A stretch of DNA of 64,000 nucleotides from Chenopodium formosanum (GCA_024500155.1 CM044873.1:5957001-6021000), one strand, 5' to 3'; shown: positions 32,976 to 45,918, counted from the stretch's first letter. Notes: a model not told the origin generated them from the sequence alone. Translations and numbers: made by a program.

Positions 32976-35900
32976 ATGGGTAGTCAAGAAGATGAGAGAT
33001 TGCTCTTAGAACACGAACATGGCATTTTACAGGTTTTAATTCCTTATTTTCCCTCAATTTTCATAAATTTATCTTCATATATGAGATTGCTGGAGCTAAA
33101 AGTTTCAATCTTTTCAGTTGATTTCTTATTTTGAATTAATTAATTATTTATTGATTGATTGTTAGATTACCCTTTTCAATTTGATTAAAAGGGATTCATA
33201 ATCGGGATTTTTTTTTTTTGGTTACTTTCTAATTTAGGATCATTAGTTGAGATATTGACAATTGCGTGTTCTGTGCTTATAGTAGTGTGGTTTACGACTT
33301 TACGTTAGTATTGAGATCTTGAAATCATGGGTTTTTGATTGATTAAGAGTGTAATTTTAGGGTTTCAATTGGAATTGGACTTGAAATTTCTTATTAATAA
33401 GATTTCAAGGTGATTATGAAATGACTATTTATGCTGATCAAGTGAAAACTGAGGATAAGATATATGTATGATAAACTGTAGGGTTTCTCTTTTGAATTGT
33501 TATTGGATACTGGGTTAGTGACAATCTGACAGTAGTTCATGTTTTACAAGTTGCAACAAGTATTGTGTTGAATAACTTGATCTGCAAATTTGCATAATTG
33601 ATTAGTTGCTAATCACTTGAAATAAACTGTCTTGAGTCTTATGACAATTTACTTTAGAATGAATCTAGTTTTTGAGGATATTGCTTCAGTGCTACTGGTA
33701 CTATATGATGCTTTAGTGAGAAGGAGGCATGAATTGATGAAGGAAACTTTATAGTCGATGCTTGATGCATTGTTTTGATAGACCCCGGTCTAATTATTCC
33801 ATGAATTAGACTTCGTTTATGCTCAATGTATATTTGCAAATTGAACTTTTAGATGCTGGTGATGCATCATCACTGACGTTTAGGGTGTCATAAATGTTGA
33901 GGACATACATAGCTCTACTGGTCCTTTGATTCTCCTTGATTGGTCGTTGTTTCTGAATTGGTTGCTGTGCTATAGAAATCCTTTTGCTACTTCTGACTTT
34001 TACTTTGTGCCGTCTGCAGGAGAATGGTGAACAATATACTGGAGATGGCTCAGTTGATCTCAAAGGGAATCCTGTCCTGAAAAGCAAAACTGGAAATTGG
34101 AGAGCCTGCCCCTTTATTCTCGGTAAATGAGGATGCTGGCTTTCATTTCTTTGGGAAGCAGGAGGGAGGGGGTGGCTTACATTCCGTGTGATTATTCTGC
34201 AGTGTTAACTTTCTAACAATTCTTTTTCTCTTTACAGGTACAGAATGCTGTGAGCGTCTTGCTTACTATGGTATTGCCACAAATCTTGTCAGTTATCTGA
34301 CAAAAAAACTGCATCAGGGAAATGTCTCTGCTGCAAGGAATGTTACAACCTGGTCAGGAACTTGTTACCTAACGCCACTTATTGGAGCTGTCTTAGCTGA
34401 TGCATATTTGGGAAGATATTGGACGATTGCTGTGTTCTCCACAATATACTTCATTGTAATTCTGCATTCCTTTTCTTCTGCTCTTTCTTTCTACTTTCAG
34501 TTTTTAAACTAAACTCAGATGACATTCGTGAGACTATATTTAAACACCCCCCCAACCCCAACACCAGGTCTCCCCCACTCTTATTATAATAAAATTTTGT
34601 TTACTTTTGTAGGGGATGTGTACCTTGACATTATCTGCATCAGTTTATGCATTAATGCCTCCTGAATGCATAGATTCATATTGCCCTCCAGCTTCTCCTG
34701 CACAGTATGGAGTATTCTTTTTGGGCCTCTATCTAATTGCATTGGGGACTGGAGGGATTAAGCCATGTGTATCATCTTTTGGTGCTGATCAGTTTGATGA
34801 TACCGACCCCAGCGAGAGGGTGAAGAAAGGATCCTTTTTTAATTGGTTTTATTTCTCTATCAACATTGGTGCGTTAGTATCAAGTACACTTATTGTGTGG
34901 ATGCAAGAGAATGCTGGATGGGGCCTAGGCTTTGGCGTTCCAGCAATATTCATGGGAATTGCTATTGCAAGTTTCTTTTCTGGAACTCCCCTCTATAGGT
35001 TTCAAAAACCTGGGGGAAGCCCATTGACAAGAATGTGTCAGGTTGTTGTTGCATCATTCCGCAAGTGCGAAGTAGAGGCCCCCCAAGATAGTAGTCTCCT
35101 GTTTGAAACTCAGGACAAACATTCAGCTATCGAGGGAAGTCGAAAGCTGGAGCATACTGAAGAACTAAAGTAATATTTCTTGTTTTTTGTTATTTTAGAT
35201 TCTTGTATGTAATGTATCATGATTTTTCATTATGTCTCAACTAATCTGAGAGGAGAGAAGAATTCTTGTATTGATTTTATTGTCTGTTCTATTTTTTTCT
35301 GCAGGTGCCTGGATAAAGCTGCTGTGGTGTCGGATGCTGACATGAAAAGTGGGGATTTTTCTAACCCTTGGAGATTGTGCACCGTAACACAGGTGGAAGA
35401 ATTGAAGATCTTGATCCGTATGTTCCCTATATGGGCAACTGGAATAGTTTTTGCTGCTGTTTATGCCCAGATGTCTACAATGTTTGTTGAGCAGGGAACG
35501 GTGATGGACCGAAGAATTGGATCCTTCACCATCCCGGCAGCAACATTATCCACATTTGATGTCATCAGTGTTATATTCTGGGTCCCAGTATATGATAGTT
35601 TTCTCGTTCCTATAGCTAGGAGGTTCACTGGCCAAGAAAGAGGGTTCTCAGAACTACAGAGAATGGGAATTGGCCTCTTCATCTCCATTCTTTCCATGGT
35701 AGCTGCTGCTGTAGTGGAGATCAGACGTTTGCAGATTGCCAGGGAACTCGGTTTGGTAAATGAAGATGTTCCTGTCCCAATGAATATCTTTTGGCAAGTA
35801 CCACAATACTTCTTGGTAGGGGCTGCGGAGGTGTTTACCTTTGTAGGGCAATTGGAGTTCTTCTACGATCAGTCACCTGATGCCATGCGAAGTTTGTGTA

Positions 35901-36127
35901 GTGCACTTTCTCTCCTCACAACATCACTCGGTAATTACTTGAGCTCGTTGATTCTGACGATTGTGACAGCCATTACAACTGCTGGAGGAAAACCAGGATG
36001 GATACCGGATAATCTGAACCAGGGTCACCTCGATAATTTCTTCTGGCTCTTGGCTGGACTGAGTTTCTTAAACATGGTGGTATATATCTTCTGCTCTCTG
36101 AAGTACAAACAGAAGATGGCATCCTAG
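32976..36127 (+). CDS. NPF8: NPF8/PTR2-like proton-coupled peptide transporter, copy 2
   Basis: Five exons join in phase: 32976-33032, 34020-34122, 34238-34455, 34613-35169 and 35305-36127 (TAG), for 585 residues. It is very similar to copy 1, with the same internal exon lengths (103, 218 and 557 nt). ECCER, SSFGADQFDDTDP, FYFSINIG and EFFYDQSPDAMRSLCSALSLL are all present, and the protein ends KYKQKMAS. The start was set at MGSQEDERLLLE because it aligns with the other copies; an ATG at 32913 in the same frame would add a lysine/arginine-rich leader not seen in them. Expected role: proton-driven import of small peptides through 12 membrane helices. Nothing in the reading frame looks damaged. 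Confidence 0.93.
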
Positions 36128-36966
36128 GGAAGCTTGCTAGCCTGCTGGTGTTAGTGTACAACATTGAACTTCTGATGCTTCAGCTGAAATTGAAGGGCTG
36201 TATCATAGGTAGATAGGAACCCCTTTTTTTTCACTTATAACAACTTCAGGAAAGTCGAAGTACTCTTATGTTTCTTTCTCACATGAATATGATTTGTTCT
36301 TCGCTGTTGTATTGGATTTATTTAATTAATGAACCACAGTTTCTGTGATGGAAATTATAAGCCGTTCATGTTTACCTCCTGTTTCAATGTGGTAAATCCT
36401 GCTTATTTAACCCTTTGTGAAACCCTGTTCATACATTTATGAAGTGGGCATTACTGCCTGATATGTTGAATTGTTGAACAATACTCATCTACTACTAGAA
36501 ATTAAGCTGTGCTTATGAAGTTATGATCTTAGTAGGAAGCTTTAAAAGGAGCAGGATGCCCGTTACTCCATTATACACATCACACGATACTACGTACATG
36601 GTACATGTTACACCCACAGGTCTCACACCTAATTGTTTGCTCATTAACACTCGAATGTAAAATAAAAATTAATATTGCTAACTTTGTTATTTAATACCGT
36701 GAAAAGACATGTGGTTTTGTAACTTCCAAACTTTTTAAATTCTAATCAACATCACAATCTCAATTAAATTTTCCCACATATATCAACTCTATAGTTCAAC
36801 ATTAGTTGAAAATGATTAATGTGAGTATGTGACTATGAATCCAATATTAAAGGAATAAAAATGGACACAATGTCCCAATGTCATTATTAAAATATAAACA
36901 CAAACGAACAAATGATTATCTTGTCAAAAAAAACAAATGATTATAACTTTGACGGAAATTTGCTTT

Positions 36967-37023
<57 letters not shown>

Positions 37024-37126
37024 TTGGCGAAAATTGATTTACATAAATAATTTTTTTTAAAAAAAATTGAAAGGTAGAAGAATAAGGTGAGAACTGAAGG
37101 AGTTGCAGGAAAAGGGAAGAAAGGCG
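36128..37126. other. Intergenic region between NPF copies 2 and 3, with long poly(A)
   Basis: AT-rich DNA. A T(11) run is followed directly by about 49 A residues at 36964-37020, roughly 105 bp upstream of the ATG of copy 3. No gene is seen. Confidence 0.55.
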
Positions 37127-40100
37127 ATGAATAGTACAGATGATCACCGATTGCTTCTGGAAGATTCTCTTCTACAGGTCTCTCTCTTCTTAATTTATAG
37201 ATTGGTTTTGATCATTATTTGTTTTGTAGCAATATAATCCATTTACTGGAATTTGTTGAACTTCTATAATTGCTGATTTTCCTGGAATTCTGTATTTTCT
37301 TTGCTCTTTAACTAGAATATTGTGTTTTCTGTGGATTAAACATTTGCTGGTATTATAGTAATTGAAACTTTTTGAAATATTATTAATTCGTTATAATTTT
37401 GTCTTATAATTACAAAAATTTGCCGACTTTGACCATAAATTGTCAGAAATTTATGGGGTTTTATATTGTGAAAATAGCTTGATTTATCACAAAACATACA
37501 TTTTATCAGAATATATGTGTATAGTTTTACACTATATAAATTGGAGCTGTTAAATCAGGTGCCAAGGATGTGTCTTGTTAGGTCAAGTCATATCAAATTT
37601 AGGTCATGTTGGGTATGTGTGTCTATACAGTTTGAATTTGGATTTGGGTCACTTCGGGTTTGCTCGGATTCGTCTCGGGTTGAATCAATTATTGAAAGCT
37701 CTAGAACTAGAAAACTATGCTCAGATTTGACAATGTTTAGGAGAAAAAATAATTGTAGGGATTGGTATGGTTTATTTGATATGTATACCTATACTTTATT
37801 TTGTTTACAGCTTATAATCCACCTTGAATCTTACATTCACTTTGATATAGGACCTAATTGAGGCTTCTAATATTCCTATAAGCAGTGTATTTAAAGTTAC
37901 TTGTATATCTCTGGCTTCATGTAGTTTTGGTTCATGGATCACCATTACAATACGTGGCTTTATTATTTCAAGTCTAGGGTTGGTTCTCTATTATGTCCTC
38001 ATAAAGAGGAGACTGATTGCATTAAGTTTATAAAGCATCATAAGGAGTATTTACTATTTAGTTTTGAAGTTTCTGTTTGATGATTATATTTTCATTGTTG
38101 CTCATCTTCTTTCGGTTTATACCTGTGGAAATTAAGTATTGGCAAGTGTAAAAACCAATGTATTAGGTTGTGATATTTGTACGTGTTAACAACCAGAAAG
38201 GTTGCTAAGTCTTGCGATCGAAATTTATGTCTGTTACCCATTATGCAACTCATGTCAATCAATATTTTCTATAATAATGTTCTAATTACCTCTATAAGTA
38301 AAAACCTACATATAAGAAAAACTGTTAGTTTATCTCCTATAGAATTTGAATGGATCCTTGCCTGATTCAAATTTATATTTTATATGCTCAGAAAGAAAAC
38401 AGCGAACGATATGCTGGTGATGGGTCTGTGGATCTTCAAGGGAATCCTGTTTTAAAGAGTAAAACTGGAAACTGGAGAACCTGCCCTTTTATACTTGGTA
38501 AGCTAGTTTACTTGTTTCAATACATTATTATGCATGCTGATAAGTCTCAATACCTCTATTTTATTTGCAGGTACTGAATGCTGTGAACGTCTTGCTTACT
38601 ATGGTATTGCAAAAAATCTTGTCAACTATCTGAATGGAAAACTGCATGAAGGAAATGTCATTGCTGCAAGAAATGTTAACACTTGGGCAGGCACGTGTTA
38701 CCTTACACCTCTTCTAGGGCTTTCTTGGCTGATGCTTACTGGGGAAGATATTGGACAATTGCTGTCTTCTCCACAATTTACTTTATTGTAATTTCAGAAT
38801 CCTTTTTGTTTTTCCCATCCTCTTACAATTTTAAACAATGGCATCTAGAATACCAGCCATATTTGGATTTACCTAGTTGTCTAGTTGAGTATGCTGTGTG
38901 GGTTGATTTTTCATTTACTATGTTTTGATTTTACCCTTTTTCTTCTGTAGATTTCTGCTGTAAATACATTCTAAGTGATGTGGGCTTGTCTTTTCTTACA
39001 AACTGTAGGGGATGTGTACATTGGTCCTATCTGCATCAGTCCCTGCCTTTAAGCCCGCTGATTGTGTGGGTTCGATCTGCCCTTCAGCAAGTCCAGCACA
39101 AAATGGCGTATTTTTTGTAGGACTTTATCTGATTGCATTAGGAACAGGAGGGATTAAGCCTTGTGTTTCATCTTTTGGTGCTGATCAGTTTGATGATACT
39201 GACCCTAGTGAGAGGGTAAAGAAGGGATCATTTTTCAACTGGTTTTATTTCTTTATCAACATTGGTTCACTTGTATCAAGTACTCTTATTGTATGGATAC
39301 AAGAAAATGTTGGTTGGGACATAGGCTTTGGAATCCCTGCACTATTTATGGGAGTTGCTATTGCAAGTTTTTTCTCTGGAACCCCTCTATATAGGTTTCA
39401 AAGACCTGGGGGAAGTCCGTTGACAAGGATGTGCCAGGTTGTAGTTGCATCACTCCACAAGCGTGAGTTGGAGGTTCCACAAGATAGTGCTCTCTTGTAT
39501 GAAACCCCAGACAAGCTTTCAGCAATTGGAGGAAGTCGAAAGCTGGAGCACACTCAAGACTTGAAGTAACTTTCGCATCTCTTGTTTTCAACTCTTTTGT
39601 CAATATACTCTCCATTTGGCTAATTGTATTTGTGAAAGATTAATACCATATTGGGTGCTATTGCTGCAGATGCCTTGATAAAGCTGCAGTTTTCTCCGAT
39701 TCTGATGTACAAAGTGGGGACTTATACGACCAATGGAGATTGTGTACTGTCACACAAGTGGAAGAATTGAAACTCTTGATCCGCATGTTCCCTATATGGG
39801 CAACAGGAATTGTATTTTCTGCTGTTTATGCGCAGATGGCAACACTGTTTATTGAACAAGGAATGGTTATGGACAGAGGAATTGGAACCTTCACCATTCC
39901 AGCAGCTTCCCTTTCTACTTTTGATGTCATCAGCGTCATCTTTTGGGTGCCGGTCTATGATAAGTTTCTCATTCCTGGAGTTAGAAAGCTTACTGGCAAT
40001 GAAAGAGGGTTTTCAAATCTACAGAGGATGGGTATTGGTCTCTTTATATCTATCCTTGCCATGGTCTCCGCAGCTTTGGTGGAGATCAAGCGTTTGCAAC

Positions 40101-40492
40101 TTGCAGAAGAGCTGGGTTTGGTCAATGAGCATGTCCCCATCCCACTTAGCATCTTCTGGCAAATACCCCAGTTTTTCTTAGTGGGTGCTGCAGAGGTATT
40201 TACTTTCATAGGGCAGCTCGAGTTCTTCTATGACCAATCACCCGATGCAATGCGAAGTTTATGTAGTGCCCTCTCTCTCCTAACTACATCATTGGGAAAT
40301 TACTTGAGCTCTCTGATTCTAATGATTGTGACAGCCATTACTACTGCTGATGGGAAGCCCGGATGGATTCCTGATAACCTAAACAAGGGTCGTCTATATA
40401 ACTTTTTTTGGCTCTTGGCCGGTCTTAGCTTCTTGAATCTATTAGTGTATGTATTCTGTGCCATGAAGTATAAACAGAAGAACGCTTCGTAG
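37127..40492 (+). pseudogene. NPF8: NPF8/PTR2-like transporter, copy 3, one-base frameshift
   Basis: Exons correspond one-to-one with the other copies: 37127-37177, 38392-38497, 38571-38787, 39009-39565 and 39670-40492 (TAG). Exon 3 is 217 nt where the three paralogues have 218. The missing base is in cttctagggctttc at 38711-38724: upstream the frame reads TWAGTCYLTPLLG, and downstream only the next frame gives AFLADAYWGRYWTIAVFS. With normal splicing the shifted frame meets TAG at 39118-39120, leaving about 161 residues and none of the C-terminal transport core. Exons 4 and 5 remain open and conserved (SSFGADQFDDTDP, EFFYDQSPDAMRSLCSALSLL, KYKQKNAS). So this is either a very recent pseudogene, an allele, or an assembly error in this window. 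If intact it would be a 584-residue peptide transporter. Confidence 0.8.
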
Positions 40493-41605
40493 GAGTCCCA
40501 CTGAGAGGTATTATCTACATTGATATTATTTCAGCCTTTCCGGCGTTGCTGCCATTGTTACTGAATATATTTTATATCTGATGGCAAATGTTCTGTAATT
40601 TAGTTCGGTTGAATCATGTTGTATATACATACCGTGTATGAAATAGTGTGATTCTTCTTGACATGTATAGCTAGCGCATCGAATGTATAGTGAATGACTG
40701 AATGTATATATTTCTCTGTTACGTGGTTGAGTCACAAGGTTGGTCTTTTGTTATGTGAATGAATTATGCTAAGGATGATAGAAGTTTGTAATCAACTTTG
40801 GGCGCGCAAGTTATTGATCATCTAGATAACGTTATCTTTTCATTATTCCACATTTGTTACATATAACAATTATTCGTCCATTTCTCAATTAGGGGTGTGG
40901 GGCGGGGTTGTCAAGTTGCTTTCTCACCTCCATGTTAAAACAAATCCAATCAAATTATGTAAAACGTTCGGGTTCTATATCATGACTTTTTGATAAACCA
41001 TTGGGTAATTCCGTAAAAAAAAATCCTAGCAAAAGAGACATGACCTCTAAAATTATTCACATAAATCACATCGCTTTCGGCCTGGGTACCCTTTTGGGAA
41101 GGGAAGAAGAGGATACTTCAACTTGACCCTTAGTTTTCGTCTTTTATTAACCCCTCTTTTCTCTCTTTTGGTAAGAAGATAATACAACATCTTATTCTAA
41201 ACGAAAGTTACTAGATCTAAACGCAATAAACTGTGCAATTATCATGCCGTTTTAAATCCACACATTTTTTCATCTTTTGGACTTTATTTTAGTAGGCCAT
41301 ATTAGATTTTAGTGTTAAATATCATGCAAGTCAATGTCACAAATTGCTCCACACGTCATATCATGACTTTATGTTATTTGTTATTTAATGAATTTAAGCT
41401 ACAATAACTGCCAAACATTAATTTTCTTATGTATTATAGTAATGATTTTATATTAATTATACATTAGGATTTGAGAACGTCAATGTTTTTTAAAGTAATT
41501 TAAACTCAAGCTATGGTGGATACAACTTTGAAGGGCAAGTGGATTAAGAAAGTAATTACAAGGTTTAGAGAGAGAGAAAGAAGAGATTAGCTGATTGTTC
41601 AAGAA
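40493..41605. other. Intergenic region between NPF copies 3 and 4
   Basis: About 1.1 kb holding the 3' UTR of copy 3 and the promoter of copy 4. The gagagagagaaag stretch at 41567-41580 suits a GA-rich 5' leader. No gene is seen. Confidence 0.5.
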
Positions 41606-44600
41606 ATGGGCACTCTTGATGATCAGCTACTTCTTATGGAAGATGCACTTCTTCAGGTATTTTCTCTTTGACTTACCTCTTTCTTTGTTGAATTTCCATG
41701 CTTTTGTTTGATTATGTCTGTAGTTTGTTTGCAAATCGGAGTTTTAGATGTAGCACGGAAACGACTCGGATTTTGGAAACGAGAGTCCGAGCCAATTTCG
41801 AGGTTTGGGGAGGGTGTCTAGCTTAACATCATTGTGGGAGGATTATGTTTGTTTATTGAAATTTTAGTTTAGATATTATGGATTAGATGTTATGGATTAG
41901 ATATGGGGGTGATATTTTGCTTTAGCTAAATTATAAAGATATGGTTTTTGCAGTATCCAAGATAATTTATGTTATAAGCATGAAGTATTCATGTTGTTTT
42001 CTTTAATCACCATGATTACTACTCCCTTCGTCCTTGATTGTTTGTTCTTAAGCCATATTTTACTTTGTTATGTAAGACGGAGACCCGATGGTGCACCTGG
42101 AAGAGTGGGACCATGGAGGGCTTAAACGATGGAGAGGGAGACCAAAAATGACTTGGTTGGAAGGAGTTAGGAAGGATATGAGGTATATGGATTTGCATGA
42201 GGATGAAGCATTGGACCGTAAGAGATGGAGGAGGAAGATTTATGTCAATGACTACACGGAATAATCAATTTGGTTCATGTTAGCCGACCCCACTTATGGG
42301 ATTAAGGCTTTGATTGATTGATTGATATATTTTTTGGTTGAGTGGAGTTGATGGATACGAGGCAAAAGTGGTCGACCAATTGTATTGTATGTATGTGAGA
42401 ATAAAGTTGTGGACCCCATGGTCAAAAACGGAAATGGGGCAATTTTTAAGGGGACGGTCTTAAAATGGAATATTGAGTTCTGCTTTTGGAATATTGATTT
42501 AGTTTCCATAGGACTATTGAATTCTGACTGGCTCATGTTCATGCCAGGCAAAATCTTGCATGAGATGGCTTTGTCAACCCAGATCTCATACACCGCCTGC
42601 ATCCGATGATAAATTATCTCAGTTGTATGGCTCATGTCTTATGCAAAACCCGCTCTTATACTTCCTTACATCAAGCTAAATGAGTCAGGGATAAATTATC
42701 TCAGTTGTATGGCTCATGTCTTATGCAAAACCCGCTCTTATACTTCCTTACATCAAGCTAAATGAGTCAGTGAGACACTTGACTTGTAAAATTCTTGAGT
42801 TTTGTGGTTTCAGCAAGAATAATGCTGAAGTATGTATCAATCTTAACTTGCTCTTATAATGATGCTGAAGTATGTATCAATCTTAACTTGCTCTTATAAT
42901 GATGCTGAAGTATGTATGAATCTTAATCCGGTTAAGTTATTAGTCCTTTGAAAAGGGTCAATCTAGTAGACAACTTGGACGGCCAAATTACTGAACTGGT
43001 AATCAGGAATTATTTGTATTTGCTTCTTATGCCTGCTAGCCAATAGCCATTAACAATTGCAGCTGATAAGCTGAGATTTTTTTTAATATCTACTTTGTTC
43101 GAGTTGACAGACTTGACACCAGTATCGACTGTGAAATATCCTTTGTTTAGAGTCTTGGACTCTTGGTATTTGGTAATGCTTTGATGATTTGAAGGACTAC
43201 TTTTCTGCTCCTGATCTATATATATATTTGTAGGAGGAGCATTGTAATTTAACCACTGGAGATGGCTCACTAGATTTTTCAGGGAAGCCTGTCCTCAAGA
43301 GCAACACTGGAAATTGGAGAGCCTGCATTTTCATTCTTGGTGTGTTGGACTGCAGAATGCTAGTCTTTGTGCAACATTAAATAATTTTTCACGAATGCCC
43401 TAATCACAAGTCTTAACTGTTTGATTCTCCCCTGCCTCCTTTCCCCGTCTGTGCACAGGTAATGAGGTCTGTGAACGTCTTGCCTTCTATGGTGTCAATA
43501 CAAACTTGGTTAGCTATCTCACCAAAAAATTGCATGAAGGAAATGTCTCCGCTGCAAAGATGGTCTCCACCTGGTCAGGCACATGTTACGTAACACCTCT
43601 TATTGGAGCTTTCTTGGCTGATGCATATTGGGGAAAATATTGGACGATTGCTGTGTTCTCCGTGATTCATTTCCTTGTAATTTCTTCTTCTCCCACTCTA
43701 CTTTTTCTGCATGTTAGACTACAACTGATGAGATCATTGAATATTCTTCATCAATTTTATCCTATTGACTGCTATGATGCATCTTAGTGACAGTACCAAA
43801 CTTCAGTGATACTCCCTTCGTCCCTAAACTAAGCTCAACATCTTTTTGGCAGATATCAAGGAGAAGGGGTCGGTGAGGGGCCCAATCTTAAAGAAAAAAA
43901 TAGAGAGGGAAATCTTAATGAATCGGAATGCTAACTTCTTTGTTGGAATTTCAGAAACTGCAAGATGTTAACTTCTTTTAGGGATGGAGGAGTAAAAGAC
44001 ATGTCCAACCCCCACCCCCTTCCTTATATCTCTATTAAGTCCCTCTTTCTCATGACATACTGTTCTTACGTTTGTAGGGGATGTCCACTCTGACCCTATC
44101 TGCATCAGTTCCGATGTTTAAGCCTGCTGAATGTGAAGGTTCCATTTGCCCTTCAGCTACCCCATCACAGTATGCAATATTATATGCAGGGCTTTATTTA
44201 GTTTCACTAGGAATGGGTGGGATTAAGCCATGTATTTCTTCGTTTGGTGCTGATCAGTTTGATGATACGGACCCTAGTGAGAGGGTACAGAAGGCATCTT
44301 TTTTCAATTGGTTTTATTTTGCTATCAGCATTGGTTGCCTTATGGCAAGTACTGTAATTGTTTGGATACAAGAAAATGTCGGATGGGGCATAGGGTTCGG
44401 AATTCCTGCCTTATTCATGGTTGTTTCTATTGTATTTTTCTTTTGCGGAACTTCACTCTACCGGTTTCAAAGTCCAGGTGGTAGTCCATTAACAAGGATA
44501 TGCCAGGTTGTAGTTGCATCAATATGGAAATTTGAGTTGGAGGTTCCACAAGATAGTAGTCTTCTGTATGAGACTTCAGACACACATTCAGCAATTGAAG

Positions 44601-45653
44601 GAAGTCGAAAGCTGAAGCACACTGAAGAAATGAAGTAATTTTCTCATCACTTGCATCTTTTAGCTTTCTTATTATTTATATATTATCCATTCACGGGCCT
44701 AATACATCTTAAAAGTAATAGAGAAAATATAGATAGCCTGAAGGATTGTTTTTATATAGTGTATCAAGTCTGAATTGTCTGTTCAAAGGTCTATTTCCAC
44801 TCTTTCTCTTGTATATCTGTAGTATGTAGTATGCCTCTGTGCGATTAAACATACCGTGCATTCCTGCAGGTTCCTGGATAAAGCAGCTTGTTTGTCAGCT
44901 ACTGAAATCAAAACGGAGGACTTCTCCAACAGTTGGAGATTGTGTACAGTAACACAGGTAGAAGAACTAAAGGTCTTGATCCGTATGGTCCCTATATGGG
45001 CAACTGCAATTGTCTTTTCAGCAGTGTATGAACAAATGTCGACTACTTTCATCGAGCAAGGAATGGTCATGGACAGAGCAGTAGGATCCTTTACAATCCC
45101 AGCAGCTTCCTTAGCAACTTTCAGTATAATGAGCATCATTTTTTGGGTCCCTTTTTACGACAAGATTCTTGTGCCTATAGCCCGAAAGTTTTCAGGCAAA
45201 CCAAAGGGTTTCTCCGAGCTGCAAAGAATGGGCATCGGCCAAGTTATCTCCATTTTCTGCATGCTAGCTGCCGGTCTAGTTGAGATCAGACGTCTAGCAG
45301 GCCCAGTTAGCATCTTCTGGCAAATCCCTCAGTACTTCCTGATGGGAGCTGCAGAGATATTCTTCTATATCGGAAAAATGGAGTTCTTCTATGATCAATC
45401 ACCCGATGCCATGAGAAGTTTGTGCACTGCATTCTCGCTCTTAACATCTTCATTGGGAAGCTACTTGAACTCGCTTGTCCTAACAATCGTGACAGCCATT
45501 ACAACTGCTGGGGGGAAACCCGGGTGGATACCTGATAATCTAGACAGGGGTCAGCTTTATAATTATTTCTTTCTATGGGCTGTTCTTAGCTTGTTGAACC
45601 TGTTGGTGTACTTTTTCTGTGCTATGAGGTATAAACAGAAAAAGGCTTCATAG
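41606..45653 (+). CDS. NPF8: NPF8/PTR2-like proton-coupled peptide transporter, copy 4 (most diverged)
   Basis: Five exons join in phase: 41606-41656, 43234-43339, 43459-43676, 44078-44634 and 44870-45653 (TAG), for 571 residues. The proton-coupling motif is EVCER instead of ECCER but still fits ExxER. SSFGADQFDDTDP, EFFYDQSPDAMRSLC and the terminal RYKQKKAS are kept. Compared with copies 1-3 it lacks 13 residues in the loop before GPVSIFWQIPQYF (exon 5 is 784 nt against 820-823) and reads NEVCERLAFYG, CIFILG and SSFGADQFDDTDPSERVQKASF. Exon 1 reads MGTLDDQLLLMEDALLQ. It is still expected to be a 12-helix proton/peptide symporter, perhaps with changed specificity. Intron 1 (1.6 kb) holds an RTE fragment and tandem duplications; intron 3 holds a Stowaway MITE. 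Confidence 0.9.
42071..42327 (+). mobile_element. 5'-truncated RTE LINE fragment in NPF copy 4 intron 1
   Basis: Sense-strand similarity to the C-terminal end of the RTE frame at 13431-16325 (RRRP...; RGRPKMTWLEGVRKDM; the terminal DYTE-stop) and its 3' UTR, ending in a (TTGA)n tail. The reading frame is shifted near its start. It is about 257 bp long, a typical truncated insertion. Confidence 0.85.
42608..42771 (+). repeat. Perfect 82-bp tandem duplication
   Basis: Two adjacent copies (42608-42689 and 42690-42771) starting gataaattatctcagttg appear identical. They lie in intron 1 of NPF copy 4 and are recent. Confidence 0.9.
42821..42930 (+). repeat. 40-bp tandem repeat, about 2.7 copies
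   Basis: Units start at 42821, 42861 and 42901, each atgctgaagtatgtatcaat with the following tcttaacttgctcttata. The last copy is partial. Same intron as the 82-bp duplication. Confidence 0.85.
43812..43992. mobile_element. Stowaway-type MITE in NPF copy 4 intron 3
   Basis: Left end ctcccttcgtccctaaa, right end tttagggatggaggag, with TA on both sides (43810-43811 and 43993-43994). The CTCCCT(C/T)CGTCC end is the hallmark of plant Stowaway (Tc1/mariner) MITEs. 181 bp, no coding capacity. Confidence 0.8.
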
Positions 45654-45918
45654 GAGTTCTGCATATAGTGATTGTGAAGCAGTAAATATTCGATTATGTT
45701 GCAAATTTGTGGTGCTAAAAAGTAAAAACCCTCAAATTTTTAAATCTCACCAAGTTTTTTTAATTTCTGAGTGAATCAAATTGATTGGTGGTACTGGTAA
45801 CCCTCAAAGAATATACTTGAGATGATTTTTACATATTATTTATATAATCATTATTATATTTGCTCTAACTTGTCCATTTTCCCCTTTCGAAATTTTCTTT
45901 TTCTTCAAAATGTTCTTA
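45654..45918. other. 3' flank of NPF copy 4
   Basis: AT-rich, presumably the 3' UTR and spacer up to the next MITE. Nothing else is seen. Confidence 0.5.
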
